Part shown: positions 1-12,671 of the stretch, piece after piece
Numbering within the stretch: the first letter of the stretch is position 1
Layout: every line of letters begins with the position of its first letter
Assembly (NCBI GenBank): GCA_031002005.1
Contig: JARYHS010008074.1
Span: forward strand, 269,019,930-269,083,929
Length of the DNA: 64,000 bases
From: Vandiemenella viatica
Taxonomy: Eukaryota > Arthropoda > Insecta > Orthoptera > Morabidae
Reading direction: 5' to 3'
Notes under the pieces: model-generated
Databases searched by the model: none
What the model saw: only the letters and a program-made list of their open reading frames with translations
Told to the model about the DNA's origin: nothing
Position numbers and translations under genes: made by a program

Positions 1-1
1 T

Positions 2-190
2 GGGAGCTTCTGGAACAGCATCCTTACAGAAGCAGTAGAAATTCGTCTCGCGTCTAACCTCGTCAACCGCGACAGCGGGTACCAGCTGAGTGAAGCCTGG
101 ACGCCAGTCATCAATACTATTCGCCGACAGCGCGACCGGGACGCATTACACGGCGCGTCCAGATCAACGGGAAGTTCGGTAGTAACATAA
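2..190 (+). pseudogene. C-terminal tail of a Penelope-like (GIY-YIG) retroelement ORF, partial
   Basis: An open frame enters from the left edge and runs 62 codons to TAA at 188-190. It reads EAVEIRLASN, then NRDSGYQLSEAW and TPVI. The order E-A-[IV]-E-I, then NRD, then a tryptophan and TPV is what I know from the C-terminal end of GIY-YIG/reverse-transcriptase proteins of Penelope-like elements in arthropods. The catalytic parts would lie upstream, outside the window. Local GC is higher than in the surrounding AT-rich DNA, as expected for relatively young coding sequence. An unrelated protein with a similar tail cannot be excluded without a search. Confidence 0.55.
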
Positions 191-1180
191 GTGAGCAATT
201 TGTTACTCAGGCATTAATGATCAGCTTACGGGAAAGTTTTTGCCTTCTGATTTTTCCTTCTATGGAACGATGTGTTGATACGAGGCAGGACCCCGGCTAC
301 GATTGGTTACAAATCTGACCAATCACGTGGCAGCATGGCTCAATATGAGGCCCGCAACGGATCCGTGTTGACCCATCAGTTTGATAAACAATTTATGCTG
401 AATGCTTTGTTTTATGATATCATCTTCGAAGGAGCGATGACTTTAAGCCCGTCCGCTACATGCCATGTAAAAACTGACATCAAATCTAGTCGTAACTCCA
501 CCTTAGCATCGATTCAAGCCGCAACGAGATTTGACCCCTGCTACGACTGGTTCTACAGCCGACCAATCAGAGGTTAGCAGCGGTAATCTGGTCTAGCTCA
601 GCAACTTCGCACGTTCCTGACCTCACTTCACCAGAAGATGGCGTCGATGATTCAGTGCGCCGAAATATCGTGTAACTATGACATTCATATAACTCGGCTA
701 GTCACCCGAGAAAATTATTTATATAAGATCCTTCTAATGTCACAAGTTGCTAGATAAAAAAATAAACTTGGTATCAGTAGGTTTTTTTTACTCATGACTT
801 TTCATTTGAGACACACTACACTTGATTTCTGAACTAGGAAATCCAGCTCCTTTTCTGTGTGTTTTCAAATTCATGTGATGAAAGTTGCTATGTATTTAAT
901 TTTTGTCTTGTATGTGAAGGTAAATGAAGGCTGAGTGTAAAACCCTGTGCTGGCCTATTCACGCCTATTCCTATGAAACATACTACGGTGGCTGACCAGT
1001 TTAACATCCCAATCCAATTGAGAAATCACAAAAGACACTGTCTTACATCCTTACTTCATATGTAGTACAGATAAATGAATCCTGCACCACCACCTCTCCT
1101 TGCCTACCCTGCTGGCTAAATCCCAAATAGGAAGTTGAACCAGTAAAACCCACAGCTGGCACTGGAAACATAACATTGTA
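191..1180. other. No gene recognised; probable 3' tail of the preceding retroelement, then AT-rich DNA
   Basis: Two diverged copies of a short block (about 281-334 and 520-579), each containing a GGCTACGATTGG-like string and CCAATCA, lie downstream of the retroelement stop. They may be its 3' untranslated region. The 101-codon open frame across them looks incidental. From about 700 on I see only AT-rich unique sequence. Confidence 0.35.
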
Positions 1181-2903
1181 CATATTATTTCTATTAAGTG
1201 TTTTTTCGTCACAATCCATTATATCCCTTCATACTTAATCGAAATCAATGAATGAGGTGTCATTTTAAAACTTATGATCTCCAATTTGAAGTGGTCTGAT
1301 GGCTCAGTTGGTTAGGGCATATGACAGGGGAATGGAAGGTCCCCGGTTCGAATCTCTGCTGGAAATTTTACAAGCCCTAAAACTGACCTTCACCTCTGGC
1401 AGAACTAAGCACGCTAGGACGCTCCGTGGTTCGGATTTCACGCGAAGCTGTTGGTCCCCCTTCCCCGGTAGGATTATCAGGGTAGGGCAACCATGACGGA
1501 GGTGCATACGCGGCTAATCGAAACTCTGTCACGTGGCGGCTGAACAATCCTTCGCGATCAACTAGCCAACAATGCCATACGCGTTTATCTTTATCATATT
1601 TTAAGAAAGGAATTTTTCGGAATTTTACCCTTAATGGGCAAAAAGTCAACATTTCTAAAATGCTGTTTTTTTTGTTACGAGTCATTTATCTCCTGTATGA
1701 AATCGTTTAATGAGGTATCATTTTAAAGATTAAGATCTCTGCTTTGGTGACATAATATATTAAGATGGGAATTTTTCAGAATTTGACCATTAAAGTGCAA
1801 AGGTATCTGTATTTCTGCAATGTGTTATTGTGTCACAAGCCATTTGTCTCTCTTCATATCTAGCCGATATGGATAAATGAGGTATAATTTTAAAGATTAA
1901 GATCTCCGCCGTGGTCATGTTATATTAAGAAAGGAATTTTTTGTAATTCGACCATTATAGGGCTAAATTACCATTATTTCTATAATGTATTTTTTTCTTT
2001 AAAGCTGTTTATCCCCCTCGATATCTAACTGATATCCAGAAATGTGATATTATTTTAGAAATTAAGGTTTCCGCTGTGATCTAATCAGATTTTAAAAAAT
2101 GAGTTTTTTTCGGAATTCCATCCTTAAAGGGCAAAACTATTAATATTTATATAATGTGTTTTTGTGTCACAAGCCATTTATTTTCCTTGCTGCCTAACCA
2201 AATCGATAAATAAGGTATCATTTTAAAGACCAAGGTTTCCGCTTTGGTCACAGTATATTTTATAAAAGGAATTTTTTGGAATTTGACCCTTAAAGAGCAA
2301 AAGCATCAATGTTATTTCTACAATGTGTTTATTATTATTACGAGCGATTTATTTCCTTTGGTACCCAACCGAAATCGATAAATAACATATCGTTTTAAAA
2401 ATTAAGGTCTCCAAACAGGTAAAATTATAAATTAAGAAAGAATTTTTCAGAATTTGATGCTTAGAGAGGTCGTGTGCATATAGACAGTTCAGAGCCAATC
2501 TCTAGATTGCAGCAGCAGATATCACAGAGATGTCAATGGACTGTTTTTTATACAATAATTAGCTTTTCAGATATATTTTTCTGTTTCAGAAACATTTTTG
2601 GTTTGCTATTGAATTCCAATGTAAACATTTTATTCGGACAGCAACACATATCACAGATATGCTCTGTGATTTTTGTTTACGTTGCTTGTATTCTGTTAAG
2701 GTCAGTGGCATTTGTTCATACAGTGTGTTTTAAAGGTTCCTAATTGTTTTGTAATATGTTGTAAGTATTTTGATGTGTACCTATTACACTAAACAAATCG
2801 ATTTTTTCTATAAAAGTGCGGTTCTACTTTTCATTATATTATAATCATTCAACCTCACTATACATTGTATTTTATTAGTGAAATTTTCACGCGGGTCGTC
2901 TAG
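1181..2903 (+). mobile_element. Non-autonomous Helitron-like element with internal ~167-bp tandem repeats (copy 1)
   Basis: A series of related units of about 167-172 bp runs from about 1180 to 2460. Each contains an ATGAGGTATCATTTTAAAGA-like block; blocks start near 1711, 1878, 2045, 2211 and 2383. After the array come GACAGTTCAGAGC and then TTCACGCGGGTCGTCTAG followed by T, a Helitron-type CTAG-T 3' end. The same layout recurs at 21341-22701, which has a cleaner A|TC 5' end; here the 5' end is eroded and placed by comparison. A SINE interrupts the first unit. No protein is encoded. Confidence 0.6.
1290..1590 (+). mobile_element. tRNA-derived SINE inserted in a Helitron-like minisatellite
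   Basis: GATGGCTCAGTTGGTTAGG matches an RNA polymerase III box A, and CCGGTTCGAATCTC about 40 bp later matches box B. The intervening part does not fold into a good anticodon arm, so this is a tRNA-derived SINE head, not a tRNA gene. A body of about 200 bp follows, and the minisatellite sequence resumes near 1590 (ATCATATTTTAAGAAAGG). Clear target-site duplications were not found, so the ends are approximate. Confidence 0.6.
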
Positions 2904-4373
2904 TAAATTATATTTGTATAGTTCTTATGAAACTGAACAGTAATAAGGTAACAGAAAATATTGATAAAAGGAATCGTGAAATAGGGGAAAGAAACAGGGC
3001 ATTAAAACCTCAAATTAGGAGCACTTGATAAAAAAAAATACACTCTGTTTGAGGAAAGGCCTTAATCATTTAAGATACTGAATGAGATATGTGGCAACTC
3101 TGATATGGGTTACTATGGTTGGAATCTTTACTTGAGTGAGTCAGGGTGGCTGGGTGAGGGGTGGTACAATTTTTGAAATAAAAAACAAATGGATGTAAGA
3201 GAGGGTGTGTGGTGGGATCCAACAAAAAATGGAACAAAATAACAAGAAAAAAGTAATACAATAAATTATTTCTAAAGAATAGATTATAAAGGAGAGATAA
3301 GGAACAAAGAACTTGAAAGAATACTCTTAAAACTATTTGTTAGGATGAGTCAATATCATTTGGGTCAAGTCGAATCAACGGCGGCACTGCCTACCCTTCT
3401 CTCGAAGCGATTCGGCCCATTTTTCAATCTCAATTTCTTCGGTTGTATTCATGCTACATGCCTCAAATTTCTGTTATGCTTAGATATCAGCAATCTTAGC
3501 AAACATACTAAATTTTATTTTGTTACTGCTCTTAGTGCAGATGTTATTCGGATGCAAACTTCAGTGATACAGTCACTCACTGACTGACTGACTGATGATC
3601 ATCAAAACTATAAGGCACTTCCCGCAGCCAATGAAAGCTGAAATCTGGTACACAGATAAAATTTTACCCTCATATTATTAGAAAAGTCTGAAACGCGTTA
3701 ATTTCCATATACCTACCACTTACCTACCGCTAACGTGAAATCGATTTCTACACTATTAACTTTATATACTTCAGTTTTTCATTGTGGAGTGAGCTTACTA
3801 TGTTTAACTAATGTGTTAAATTTTACTTCTTTCCTTTTATTACTTTGAAAGTTATTGAAATTCAAAATTTTATTTTAGCACAACACCCCGACATCAAAAT
3901 TCCACTGGACTTCCAGTATTCCTAGAAACAAGTAATTTGGTAATTTGGTTTCATCCCTAAATCATAAGAAAAATCTAATACTGGAATTTTTCACTGTATT
4001 TATTTAATTACAATGCCAAACATGAAAAATTCTGGCACATATTTGCGACTTAATTGGTTTGCTCCGGATGAATCTGTAAACCCTGATAATCCTATACTAC
4101 ATAGAGGTGAGCAAGTTGAACCAAAGAATTAAATTTTTGCTTTGTTCCCATCCTTAGTTTGGAAGTTACTAGTAATTTTGTAAATAGTGGTAGTGAAACT
4201 AACGGCAATTGCTTGGCTACGGGGCACAGCCATTGTTTACAGAGAGTAGGTCATTGTTTGTAATGTATATTGATGTCTTAAATTCTGAAATGTTCTTATT
4301 CACAGGTTTCCTAATGGAATCATTACATTTGAACGGCGATTCAGAATAAGAGATAAACTTACAAAAAGAAATG
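2904..4373. other. No gene recognised
   Basis: AT-rich sequence. A short GACTGACTGACTGACTGATG run near 3578-3597 resembles tandem blocks common in degraded Helitrons, but no terminus is visible. Open frames here are short and show no recognisable motif. Confidence 0.3.
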
Positions 4374-4904
4374 AGATCCCACAAAAACAATTCTTGTAAA
4401 AGTAGGCCAAGTCTCATGTTCATGTAGTGACAAAAAGTTATGAGATCTTCTTCTGAGGCAAGCTACACTTTACAATGTGTATTCAGTTCACTTTGTGAAA
4501 CAGAATGGTTTCTCTCGGTGTCATAGATTGTTTATTTAGGATTTAAAAAATCTGACGACTTGGCCATTAAGCATGCCATGTTTTAGTTAACTGATATAAA
4601 TACGTTAAATGTGTTTGATGTAAATACAAAAAAGCCAAGATTTCCCTCGCTATTATTTGAATTTGACAAGTATTTATATTGCCCCCACTTTCAGTAAAAA
4701 TTATAATGCATAATGGCCAAGTCATCAGATTTTTTTATCCTAAATAAACGATCTATGACACCGAGAGAAACCATTCTGTTTCACAAAGTGAACTGAATTC
4801 ACACTGTAAAGTGTAGACTTGGCTCAGAAGAACATCTCATAACTTTTTGTCACTTCATGAACACAAGACTTGGCCTATTTATACAAAAATGTTTTTGTGG
4901 GATC
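4374..4904. repeat. Long inverted repeat (hairpin), arms about 200 bp
   Basis: The left arm (4374-4576) and right arm (4706-4904) are reverse complements at roughly 90% by eye, separated by about 130 bp. Landmarks are GATCCCACAAAAACA at the outer left against TTTTTGTGGGATC at the outer right, and GGTTTCTCTCGGTGTCATAG against CTATGACACCGAGAGAAACC near the middle. It could be a foldback/MITE or a transcribed hairpin. No coding sequence is present. Confidence 0.8.
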
Positions 4905-5032
4905 AATTTTACAGCATCAATTCAATGAACATCAGTCACTATCCAATCTCCATTCTTACTTTCACCTAGCCTTTCATATCAAAAGCATTGTCAGATGTCA
5001 AACAATGGAGCTAACATGAACAGAACAAACTG

Positions 5033-5258
5033 AGCGTGGTGGTGTAACAGTTAGCGTTCTCGCCTCGCATTCGGGAGGACGCTGGTTCGTATCTCCATCC
5101 GGGCATCCAGATTTGGGTTTTCCATGGTTTCCCAAATCACTTCAGGCAAATGCCTGGATGCTTCCTTCAAAAGCCCATGGCCGAATTCCTTCCCATTCCT
5201 TGCCTGCCATCCTTTCCCGTCTCTAAAGACCTCACTGTTAAGAGACATTAGCAGTTAA
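5033..5258 (+). mobile_element. tRNA-derived SINE of orthopteran type
   Basis: The head GCGTGGTGGTGTAACAGTTAG and the box B-like CTGGTTCGTATCTCC are followed by a body containing GTTTCCCAAATCACTTCAGG and CCTTCCCATTCCTTGCC, ending in a short A-rich tail near 5250. I recognise this body as a SINE type abundant in locust and grasshopper genomes, which is established pattern knowledge and not a search result. It supports the organism inference. Confidence 0.75.
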
Positions 5259-5994
5259 AAAAAACAAAACCTGTTGAACTTTATTTTAATACAGCCAAGC
5301 AAATGGATTGAACAATGCTGCTCTTCGAGCTTACCATAACACGTGATTTCGGTTGTCAGAGGTTTTGTTTCTGAAATAAAGACATTTGTGAAAAAGTTGT
5401 TTGATGGCTGGATAGTTTAAGGTTTTGGCCATCCCCCACGGAAGTAATAGTTAGACTAATGGGGAGAAAAACCTGCTGAACCTGACTTTAATCCATAAAG
5501 ATTAATAGAGAAAAAAGATCCTGTTGAAGTTTGTGATTAATGCTGAAGAAAGTGACAAAACAAAATTAAATAAGAAAGCTCTATCAATTTTAATTCTCAG
5601 TCCACCGATGATGATCCTCAGTAGTTAAAATTAGTTATCAAAATGCACAAAGAAATAGAAAATAATGGCACTACACTGGTACTACTGTTAGTTAAAAGAC
5701 TTTTAAATTAAATTCATCCACTGATTACTTTACCCAAATTGGGTGTGCCTTCAAATCAAATTACACAATACTCATTTACGTGTGGCTATCATTGCAAACT
5801 ATGTCAAAAATAAGTTGGGAGTGCCATGGCCTAAGCCATCTATTGACATTTCACCATATTACCTCACTATTATATCACAATACTATACGGTGGCCAACAC
5901 AACAAATATTACATTATTATTACATCTGCATTACTCTCTGACTCACTGACTCACTGCTGTCTTGTGAGATTACTGACACAACATTGTTCAATCA
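5259..5994. other. No gene recognised
   Basis: AT-rich sequence between a SINE and a retroelement terminal-repeat fragment, ending in short TGACTCAC repeats near 5940-5955. I see nothing supportable in it. Confidence 0.3.
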
Positions 5995-6172
5995 TCAAGT
6001 TTATGTTCCTCTCCTCATTATATATATATATATGTTCTCTCGTTGACGAAGGGTTTATCCCGAAAATTACTTTATTATTTGTGTTAGTGTCTTTTCTGTG
6101 TGTTCGCGCCCCACATCCATCATTTAAAGGTAAGTGGTGGCTCATTTCCTTATCCTAATTTGATTCCTTTCC
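5995..6172 (+). mobile_element. Solo fragment of a Penelope-like terminal repeat (pLTR)
   Basis: A short (AT)n run is followed by GTTCTCTCGTTGACGAAGGG, a TTATTTGTGTTAGTGTCTTTTC stretch, and GCGCCCCACATCCATCA, then GGTAAGTGGTGGCTCATTTC. The same string is present at 30804-30934 and, reversed, at 30601-30730; related forms occur near 33.8 and 35.6 kb around Penelope-like ORFs. The family link comes from those copies. Confidence 0.6.
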
Positions 6173-8739
6173 ACTACTTAGAGTCTTGATTTCATTTTTA
6201 CTATGTATATATATGGACATAGTTACCATTTCTGCATGTATGACTAACACTATGGGTCCATCACAGTACTAAGAAACACCACACTTGCCTTAAGGTAACA
6301 TTATGTAGACACATCTCTGTTATTCATCCTTAGCCACTACAGCTTATTATCATGTATAACCACAACAAATCACCTGAGTGACCAATTACTACATTAAACT
6401 TCACAGATACCTCAACTTGACCAATAGACTTAATACTACACTATTAGCTAATTATGTAGCTTGTACTTAAACAGTGGTGACAAATTTGAATCATACATTG
6501 AAAACTGAACCAAGTATTAGCCTAACGTAATGATATAGGGTGTTGATTTGCCAACACTTTTTCCAACTTACAAACTAAAGATAATTAGGTTCAAATTACT
6601 GTCATATTTTTGGGCCATGACTACCTTAAAACAACATAAACGTGTTTTGGGCCAGATAACTTCTAGAAAGATGCTCTTGCATGTTTACACTTGCTGGATA
6701 GTTTCACGCAATTAGTTAACCACACCATAATACTTAAAAATTACTCTATTATGGTATATAGTGTTACATCATCTACAATTGCATCTCATTACACAGTCTC
6801 TACTGTTACACCTTATGCCCATTTGGAGGAACCTCAAAATGGTTGCATCGCTAACACAAATACAATTCACTTAACATCACATCACAACTGCCGTCATGCT
6901 CGCTGTTGCCACTCTACTGGTATAGATATTAACATGTACTCCCGACATTTGAATAAAAGCCATGAATGTAATTGTACACTACTGCTGGCATTACATTACA
7001 TGAGAAAAAAAGCTTGGAAGCTACGTGCTTTTACAATAAATTACAATGCTTTTGTGGTAGGGATGCCCTACAAGCTGACATGAGATTAAAATGCTGCTAT
7101 TTTCATTTGTTCTGGTGTCGTAGGCTGCGGTTTCCACAGTTCGGTTGTGTGGTACATGTGCTTGAACCCATGTTTGTGTATAAGTGCACCTTGCTAGTAC
7201 AATGTGCTGCAGGCTGGTTGGCTGTGCATGCTTCGCAGCCATCTTGACTTCCACACCGCCTGCTAACACCATCCATTGCTTCTTTGATCAACTACTGCAA
7301 CAACGTTCAGAACTTCTGAGATAATTTTACTGGTTTTAAACAAATACTGCCATACTCCCATTTATAGCAAGGACACATGATAAACCAACAGTTTGTCTCT
7401 AAATTACGTAAAACATGCTACGGTTAGGAATCAACAACTTATTAATGAAACAAAAAATTTTCACTGTAGCATTGGGAGGTTGATAACATGTAACATTTAT
7501 TTTCATGTTTTAATTCGCACTAGTGTTTGATATCCACACTTATGACAACACTTGTAAGATGACCGATTGTCTGTAGCTTAATTTCGTATCGATTACATCA
7601 GGATTTGATAATTTATTGATGATGCAGATTACAAAACTGCATTAAGATTCACACCTAGCATTGATTCAAACAGCTTAATACTAGTATGGCTTAGTTCGTG
7701 AAACATTTTCAGGAATCGCTCATATCTAAACGTATTTCTGGTACCACTGATAATAAGAAATGCTAAGCTAACTATCTTCTTTTTGTCTATGAGTGTTAAA
7801 TGAGACACAAAACTGGCAAATTATATTACAGACAATTTATTATGAAAACCTATCTACATTTAGTCTGAATATCAGCTGTTGTTAGGATGAGGTTTGCATT
7901 GATAAAATAACTCAAATGGAGAATGCCCAACAACTGACTATACTTCCAAGGAAAGCTTTCTATGCTCAATTATTTATTACTTCTCAAATCAATAGACATG
8001 TTAGACTGAACATTATTACAGAATACACAACCAATCACGGATTTAACAACGACAACTAAACCTCAAAGTTGGTGGCCATGCATAAAAGTAACTGTATTAC
8101 AAAGTGGAGAGCATCATCAACCATGATAAAGTTAATCTGAAGGCAAATTTGAAGTGACTTGTCACAAACTAACTATCTTGAAGGCAAAACCAAATGCTTT
8201 ATAGATGTTTATGACAAAGCCAAAGATTTTGGGAGACAAACTAACGGGGTTGGAGACAAAGCTGAAGGCAATCGCGCGCCTTACCTGCAATAAGCGATTA
8301 CATGATTAGTGCTGTAGGTTCGGTCAGGTAATGAAGGACCATCATGGAACATACATTAGTTTTGTTAACAGTTTTGTTAACCTCAGCAACAAATGCATCG
8401 TGCCATATGGGCTTAAGCCAAAGAGAATAATTTAACTGCTTGACGTCATACTATATTTCTCTACCACTAACTTGTAGAAGCACTGGTGGCGCGAAAGCCT
8501 ACCCTCTGTCTAGAACTTTCCACTGCTTATAATGCTGACATGGAAGCTAATCAGCTACACCATCCCACGCTACATGTAATCTGAACTACTTCTGGTGATC
8601 GCCTGCACTTGGCTCTTAAGCAAACTTATTATTCGCAATGTCTATATACAATTATTTATACACCGATTCTCAATAAAAATTAAGTCCCATTACAGTATTC
8701 ATACTGGTTATCAAAGAGTACTAGAGGTGAGTGGTATTT
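6173..8739. other. No gene or repeat family recognised
   Basis: About 2.6 kb with no motif I can name. The longest open frame (6691-7083, 130 codons) has no domain signature and overlaps similarly long frames on the other strand. Some less AT-rich patches (7100-7260, 8260-8620) may be old repeats or regulatory DNA. Confidence 0.3.
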
Positions 8740-9292
8740 ATAGATTATAGTCATCAGTTACTGGGGGTAGATTTCTTTGGAGATGCAAAAGGGTCCTCCT
8801 GATTTATTGGAAGACGGAGGTGGGTGAAGAAAGTGCAAGGAGTTTAAAGGCTTATATTGGTGATGAGACTTGCATGCATATTGATTGAATGTTTAGGAGC
8901 AGTACATGAAAGGATAGAGATGACCTCTTTACATCAAGCAGATATTTGATTTCAGGGAAAGGGAGTGGGAAATTTCTTTTTTATGTAAACAGAAATGGAG
9001 TTGAGGATTGGAACAAATTACAATGGGAATTGAAAAATTTATCAGAAACACTGAAAGGATTTAAAATTCTTAAAGGGAAAATGATGATATTGGACTAAAA
9101 AAAATAAAATAAAAAATGTGATGAAATTAGAAGGAATGTATGTAGGAAAATTGCCATCAGAAAATGTAGTCCATCACAATTAAATATAATGCCACTTATG
9201 TTTTATGTTTCAACTGTGTGTTAATTGTCTGTAATTATTGTAAGATAAATACTATTTATGTTTTTTATTTTAAAAAAAAAAAAAAAAAAAAA
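8740..9292 (+). mobile_element. 3' tail of a LINE ORF2 with poly(A)
   Basis: Conceptual translation with interruptions gives the GVGKF, NRNGVEDWN and LSETLKGFK pattern typical of the C-terminal end of jockey/CR1-like reverse transcriptase ORFs. A related tail lies on the minus strand at 52270-52790. The copy ends in about 20 A residues at 9272-9292, directly against the CTAG end of a minus-strand Helitron. It is severely 5'-truncated. Confidence 0.6.
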
Positions 9293-10509
9293 CTAGCCTC
9301 AAAGCCCGTCAAAAATGATGAGTTTAATGGAGTGTTCTGGCTATTAATATCTTTGCAGTTGCATGCCTAAATTGAATTGTTTTAAAATAAAGCTCAATGT
9401 CATTTCTTGTCACTTGTGATGTAGAAAAAGTTTCAGCTGTCAACTTCATCCAGGTTGCATTTCAGCCTAACCACAATCTCCGCTATTGTTGCTGTTAAAA
9501 AAGAAACTTAAATCCCACGTGAAATAATAAATGACCTGTATTGCATGTCAATCTCATCATGCATCATGATATAAACTTGATCCAAACTCTTGTTATCTAT
9601 GATGCAGATCGATGTTTTAATGGCTGACACTGTTTACATTAATGACCCCAGTGAAAATGAAGGATACTAAAACTAATTTTAACATCTTATGATATGCCTC
9701 GTAATATTAGTTTTAAATTTGGTTTAGGCTGCATATATTGTGATCAATTTGGAACTTCTTTCATTCAAACCAAGTAATGATTTCAGTAAGAAAAGCGACT
9801 GATAATTAATATGCCAGTTTAAAAGAAATACATACTTTTTTTCAGTATTCTGGCAACTGATTTCTTAGCAATTGCTTAACTAAACAGAATTGTTATAAGA
9901 TAAATCTCAATATAAAAAGGTTCTTTTTCCTTCCTGGTCCATGTTACATTTCAACATACCACCAGAGAAACAATACTTCAATCACACGCATAGCAATACA
10001 TGTATTCTTTTGCATTTTAGTGGGAATAATGGATTGTGATATAAACTTGATCAGAAATCTTCTAGGGTTCTTACACCTTCCTTTTTTCGTTATTCATGAT
10101 CTAGACCAATATTACAAACTTTGAATGACAAATGCATTTGCATGTGGCTGAAATATGTCATCAGTGAAAGGAAATTAAAAATAAATCTTACAACTTACAT
10201 CATGCCACATAATTTTAGTATTAATTGTAGTCTGGGCAGTATATATTGTGATCAGTATGGAACTACTTTAATTCAAATAACGTAATGGTTTAAGTAACAG
10301 GGCACTATTGAAATCAATTTCAATTATTTTAAAATAATTAAATTACTGATGCCCTTCACTGTAATGTCAAGTTCGGTGTGTAAAATAATCTAATCAAAAC
10401 TTCCGTTAATCAAAAATTAAAGTTTTATCTTACATATCTATTGACAAAAATTTTAACACATACTTTTACTTCAAACGAATATTAAAAGAATATAAGCAAC
10501 TAATAATTA

Positions 10510-12671
10510 CACTGGTCTACAAAAAGGAACTTTTTATCTTTCACAACAACAAAAACATGAGATTCTGGATGTATTTTTATGCTGAATTTAAATATCATTT
10601 TAGTTTTCCCCTATTAGTCAGGAGTTTTTTGTGATGTTCATTTGATTTTTTATAATTTGTAATAAAATCAATAACTAAATATCTAACTCTGAATGATATA
10701 CTACTCATTTTGACTTCCCTAGAAACTGGGAGATAGTGATTTTCAGGCATGTTTTGCATCTGGAACATCTCTCTTTTTGGTCCAACGGAAGTCAGCCAGC
10801 ATATTAGAACTCCACTTGCCTTGGAACCTCTTTTCCATTGTAGAACTTTTGTGATGAAAACTCTCACCGAGCTCATCACTTACAACCCCAAGGTTTTCTG
10901 GGAAGAAGTTAAAGTGAGAGTCCAAAAAGTGAATTTTTAAGGACACATTGCAGCCCATAGCCTCATAAGAATGCAGAAGATCAACCACTATGTCATGACA
11001 GTTCTCTTTTTTGTGGTTTCCAAGGAAATTACAACATACCTTTTTGAAAGACTGCCAGCTGCTTTTTCTAGTGAATTTAACAGTCCTTCAAAATGTCAAT
11101 CGACCATTAAGTTTTGGTGCTATAAAAATTGCTTCCTTGAGTTTAGCATCACAGACTTTGGTAAATTTCGGTTTCAAGTACAAAAATCCATCAGAAAGTT
11201 TATCCATAGTTTTTACAGCATTTTTTAATAAGTCCTACTTTAATATGCAATGGAGGTAAATATATTTTTTCAGGATTCACTAAAGGGACATGTGACACTT
11301 TTTTCTGGCCAGGAATAAAAGATTCACATTTAGGCCATGATTTTATGATGTAGTGAGATTTCGTATCTCTGCTATTCCATTCTTACAAAAAACAACAAAA
11401 TTGGATGAACAAAAGTTGCAAACCAAGCAATGAAGAAATTGCCTATAAGTTGTCACAGATATACCGTTTATATTTTTCATGTTTCATTTTTTCTAAAACT
11501 AGTTTCATATCAGCAGCATACACTGCAGGTATTGATGGAAGTTCATTGCCAATATGTAGAAGGACAGCCTTCAAAATAACTTCAGATGAGTCTATGAACA
11601 ATCGCCACTCATTTGGCCAGTGTTGATGCCCAAGAATTTCTGTAACACAACAAATATCATTGCAAAACACAATACCATTTTCCTCGGAAACGCAGACATT
11701 AAAATCACTTTGGCAACTACGATAACTACATATTCTTACATCTTTTTGGAGTAGATTCCAGGCTTTGAGTCTGGAAGTTAAAACTTCATCTTGCTGTTTT
11801 AGACAGGTTCATTAAGGTCTTGTTGATTCGGAAAGTTTGGTTCTGATGAACAGCTGCTGCCTTCATATGTTTGATCATTTTCGGTTTGAGCTAGGTCAGA
11901 ATCAGAGTAACTAGTTTAGGTCTGTCTGCATTTACTGGTACAGGGAAATCTTCATTGTGTAAGATAGACCTCACTGCAGATGGCAAGTTCGGATACTTAA
12001 CTGTATATTTTAATTTAGTTGTGATTCTTTTAATAATTGATAAACAAAAATAACAATCGATTAGATGATCTTTCAGTTCCCTCCAACTCATCGGAATTGC
12101 AAATGGCATATGATGTGTATCATTTTTCCAACCAGTCAGCAGACTAACACACGTAATACAGCATACATTTGGAGCCCAGCTCTTAACAAAATCACCCACG
12201 TGACAGCCAAAGTAAAGTTCTTAACACTGTTTCACAAGTCGCATAAAATTTCGCCTGTGAGACTTTGTCAGCTCACCACAAATATAGCAGAAATTATCGT
12301 CATGATTTACTCACTTTCATGGCATGATGAAAAAAGAAAATTCTTCAACACAACATATAAAATACACTTCTAAACAGAAAGGAAGAAAATGTTTCACTGG
12401 TGATATTCGTGCTAACAAGCTCACAGTCAGCTCAACAGTGACTCATCACAATGCCAGATTAACAGGTCTATGCATGTCAAAACATGAATAAACCTGCACA
12501 GTCATATATTTTGGTGCTTCAGCATGATATTACATATATTTTCCTTAAATACAACTTGAATAAAAACTGTGCCTGATGGAAAAATTCTGACCACATATTT
12601 GTATTCAATATGAAAAAGTGCACTAGATTCACTAATCGAATTTCTTTTGAAGAAAACCTTGTCGGACAGTG
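10510..12671. mobile_element. CACTG-ended DNA transposon nested in a Helitron, TTA target duplication
   Basis: The left end CACTGGTCTACAA and the reverse complement of the right end, CACTGTCCGACAA, form short terminal inverted repeats. TTA flanks both sides (10507-10509 and 12672-12674). Removing the element rejoins the Helitron sequence seen uninterrupted at 52793-54285. Length is 2162 bp. A CACTR start plus 3-bp duplication resembles the CACTA/EnSpm superfamily, but that class label is inference. A degenerate minus-strand gene fills most of it. Confidence 0.7.
10595..12199 (-). pseudogene. Degenerate transposon-borne protein (widespread metazoan family, no settled name)
   Basis: Three minus-strand segments, read from the high coordinate, look like one broken protein. 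Segment 12199-11891 has PFAIPMSWRELKDH, DCYFC and YPNLPSA. Segment 11670-11443 has WRLFIDSSEVILKAVLLH and PSIPAVYAADMK. Segment 10988-10743 has NVSLKIHFLDSHFNFFPENL, then SDELGESFH and MEKRFQGKWSSNMLADF. I recognise this order from a repeated protein family in many invertebrate genomes; its biochemical role is not established to my knowledge. Stops and frame changes between segments make it non-functional. Its position inside terminal inverted repeats supports it being the element's own gene. Confidence 0.65.

Noticed and set aside
272..577. 101-codon open frame as a protein
   Set aside because: It spans the two CCAATCA-bearing non-coding repeat blocks behind the Penelope-like stop codon.
1293..1364. 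Functional tRNA gene
   Set aside because: Boxes A and B are present but the anticodon arm does not fold and a SINE body follows. The same reasoning applies at 5033, 26650, 27500 and 51700.
6691..7083. 130-codon open frame as a gene
   Set aside because: The composition is that of translated AT-rich DNA, it has no motif, and long frames exist on the opposite strand.
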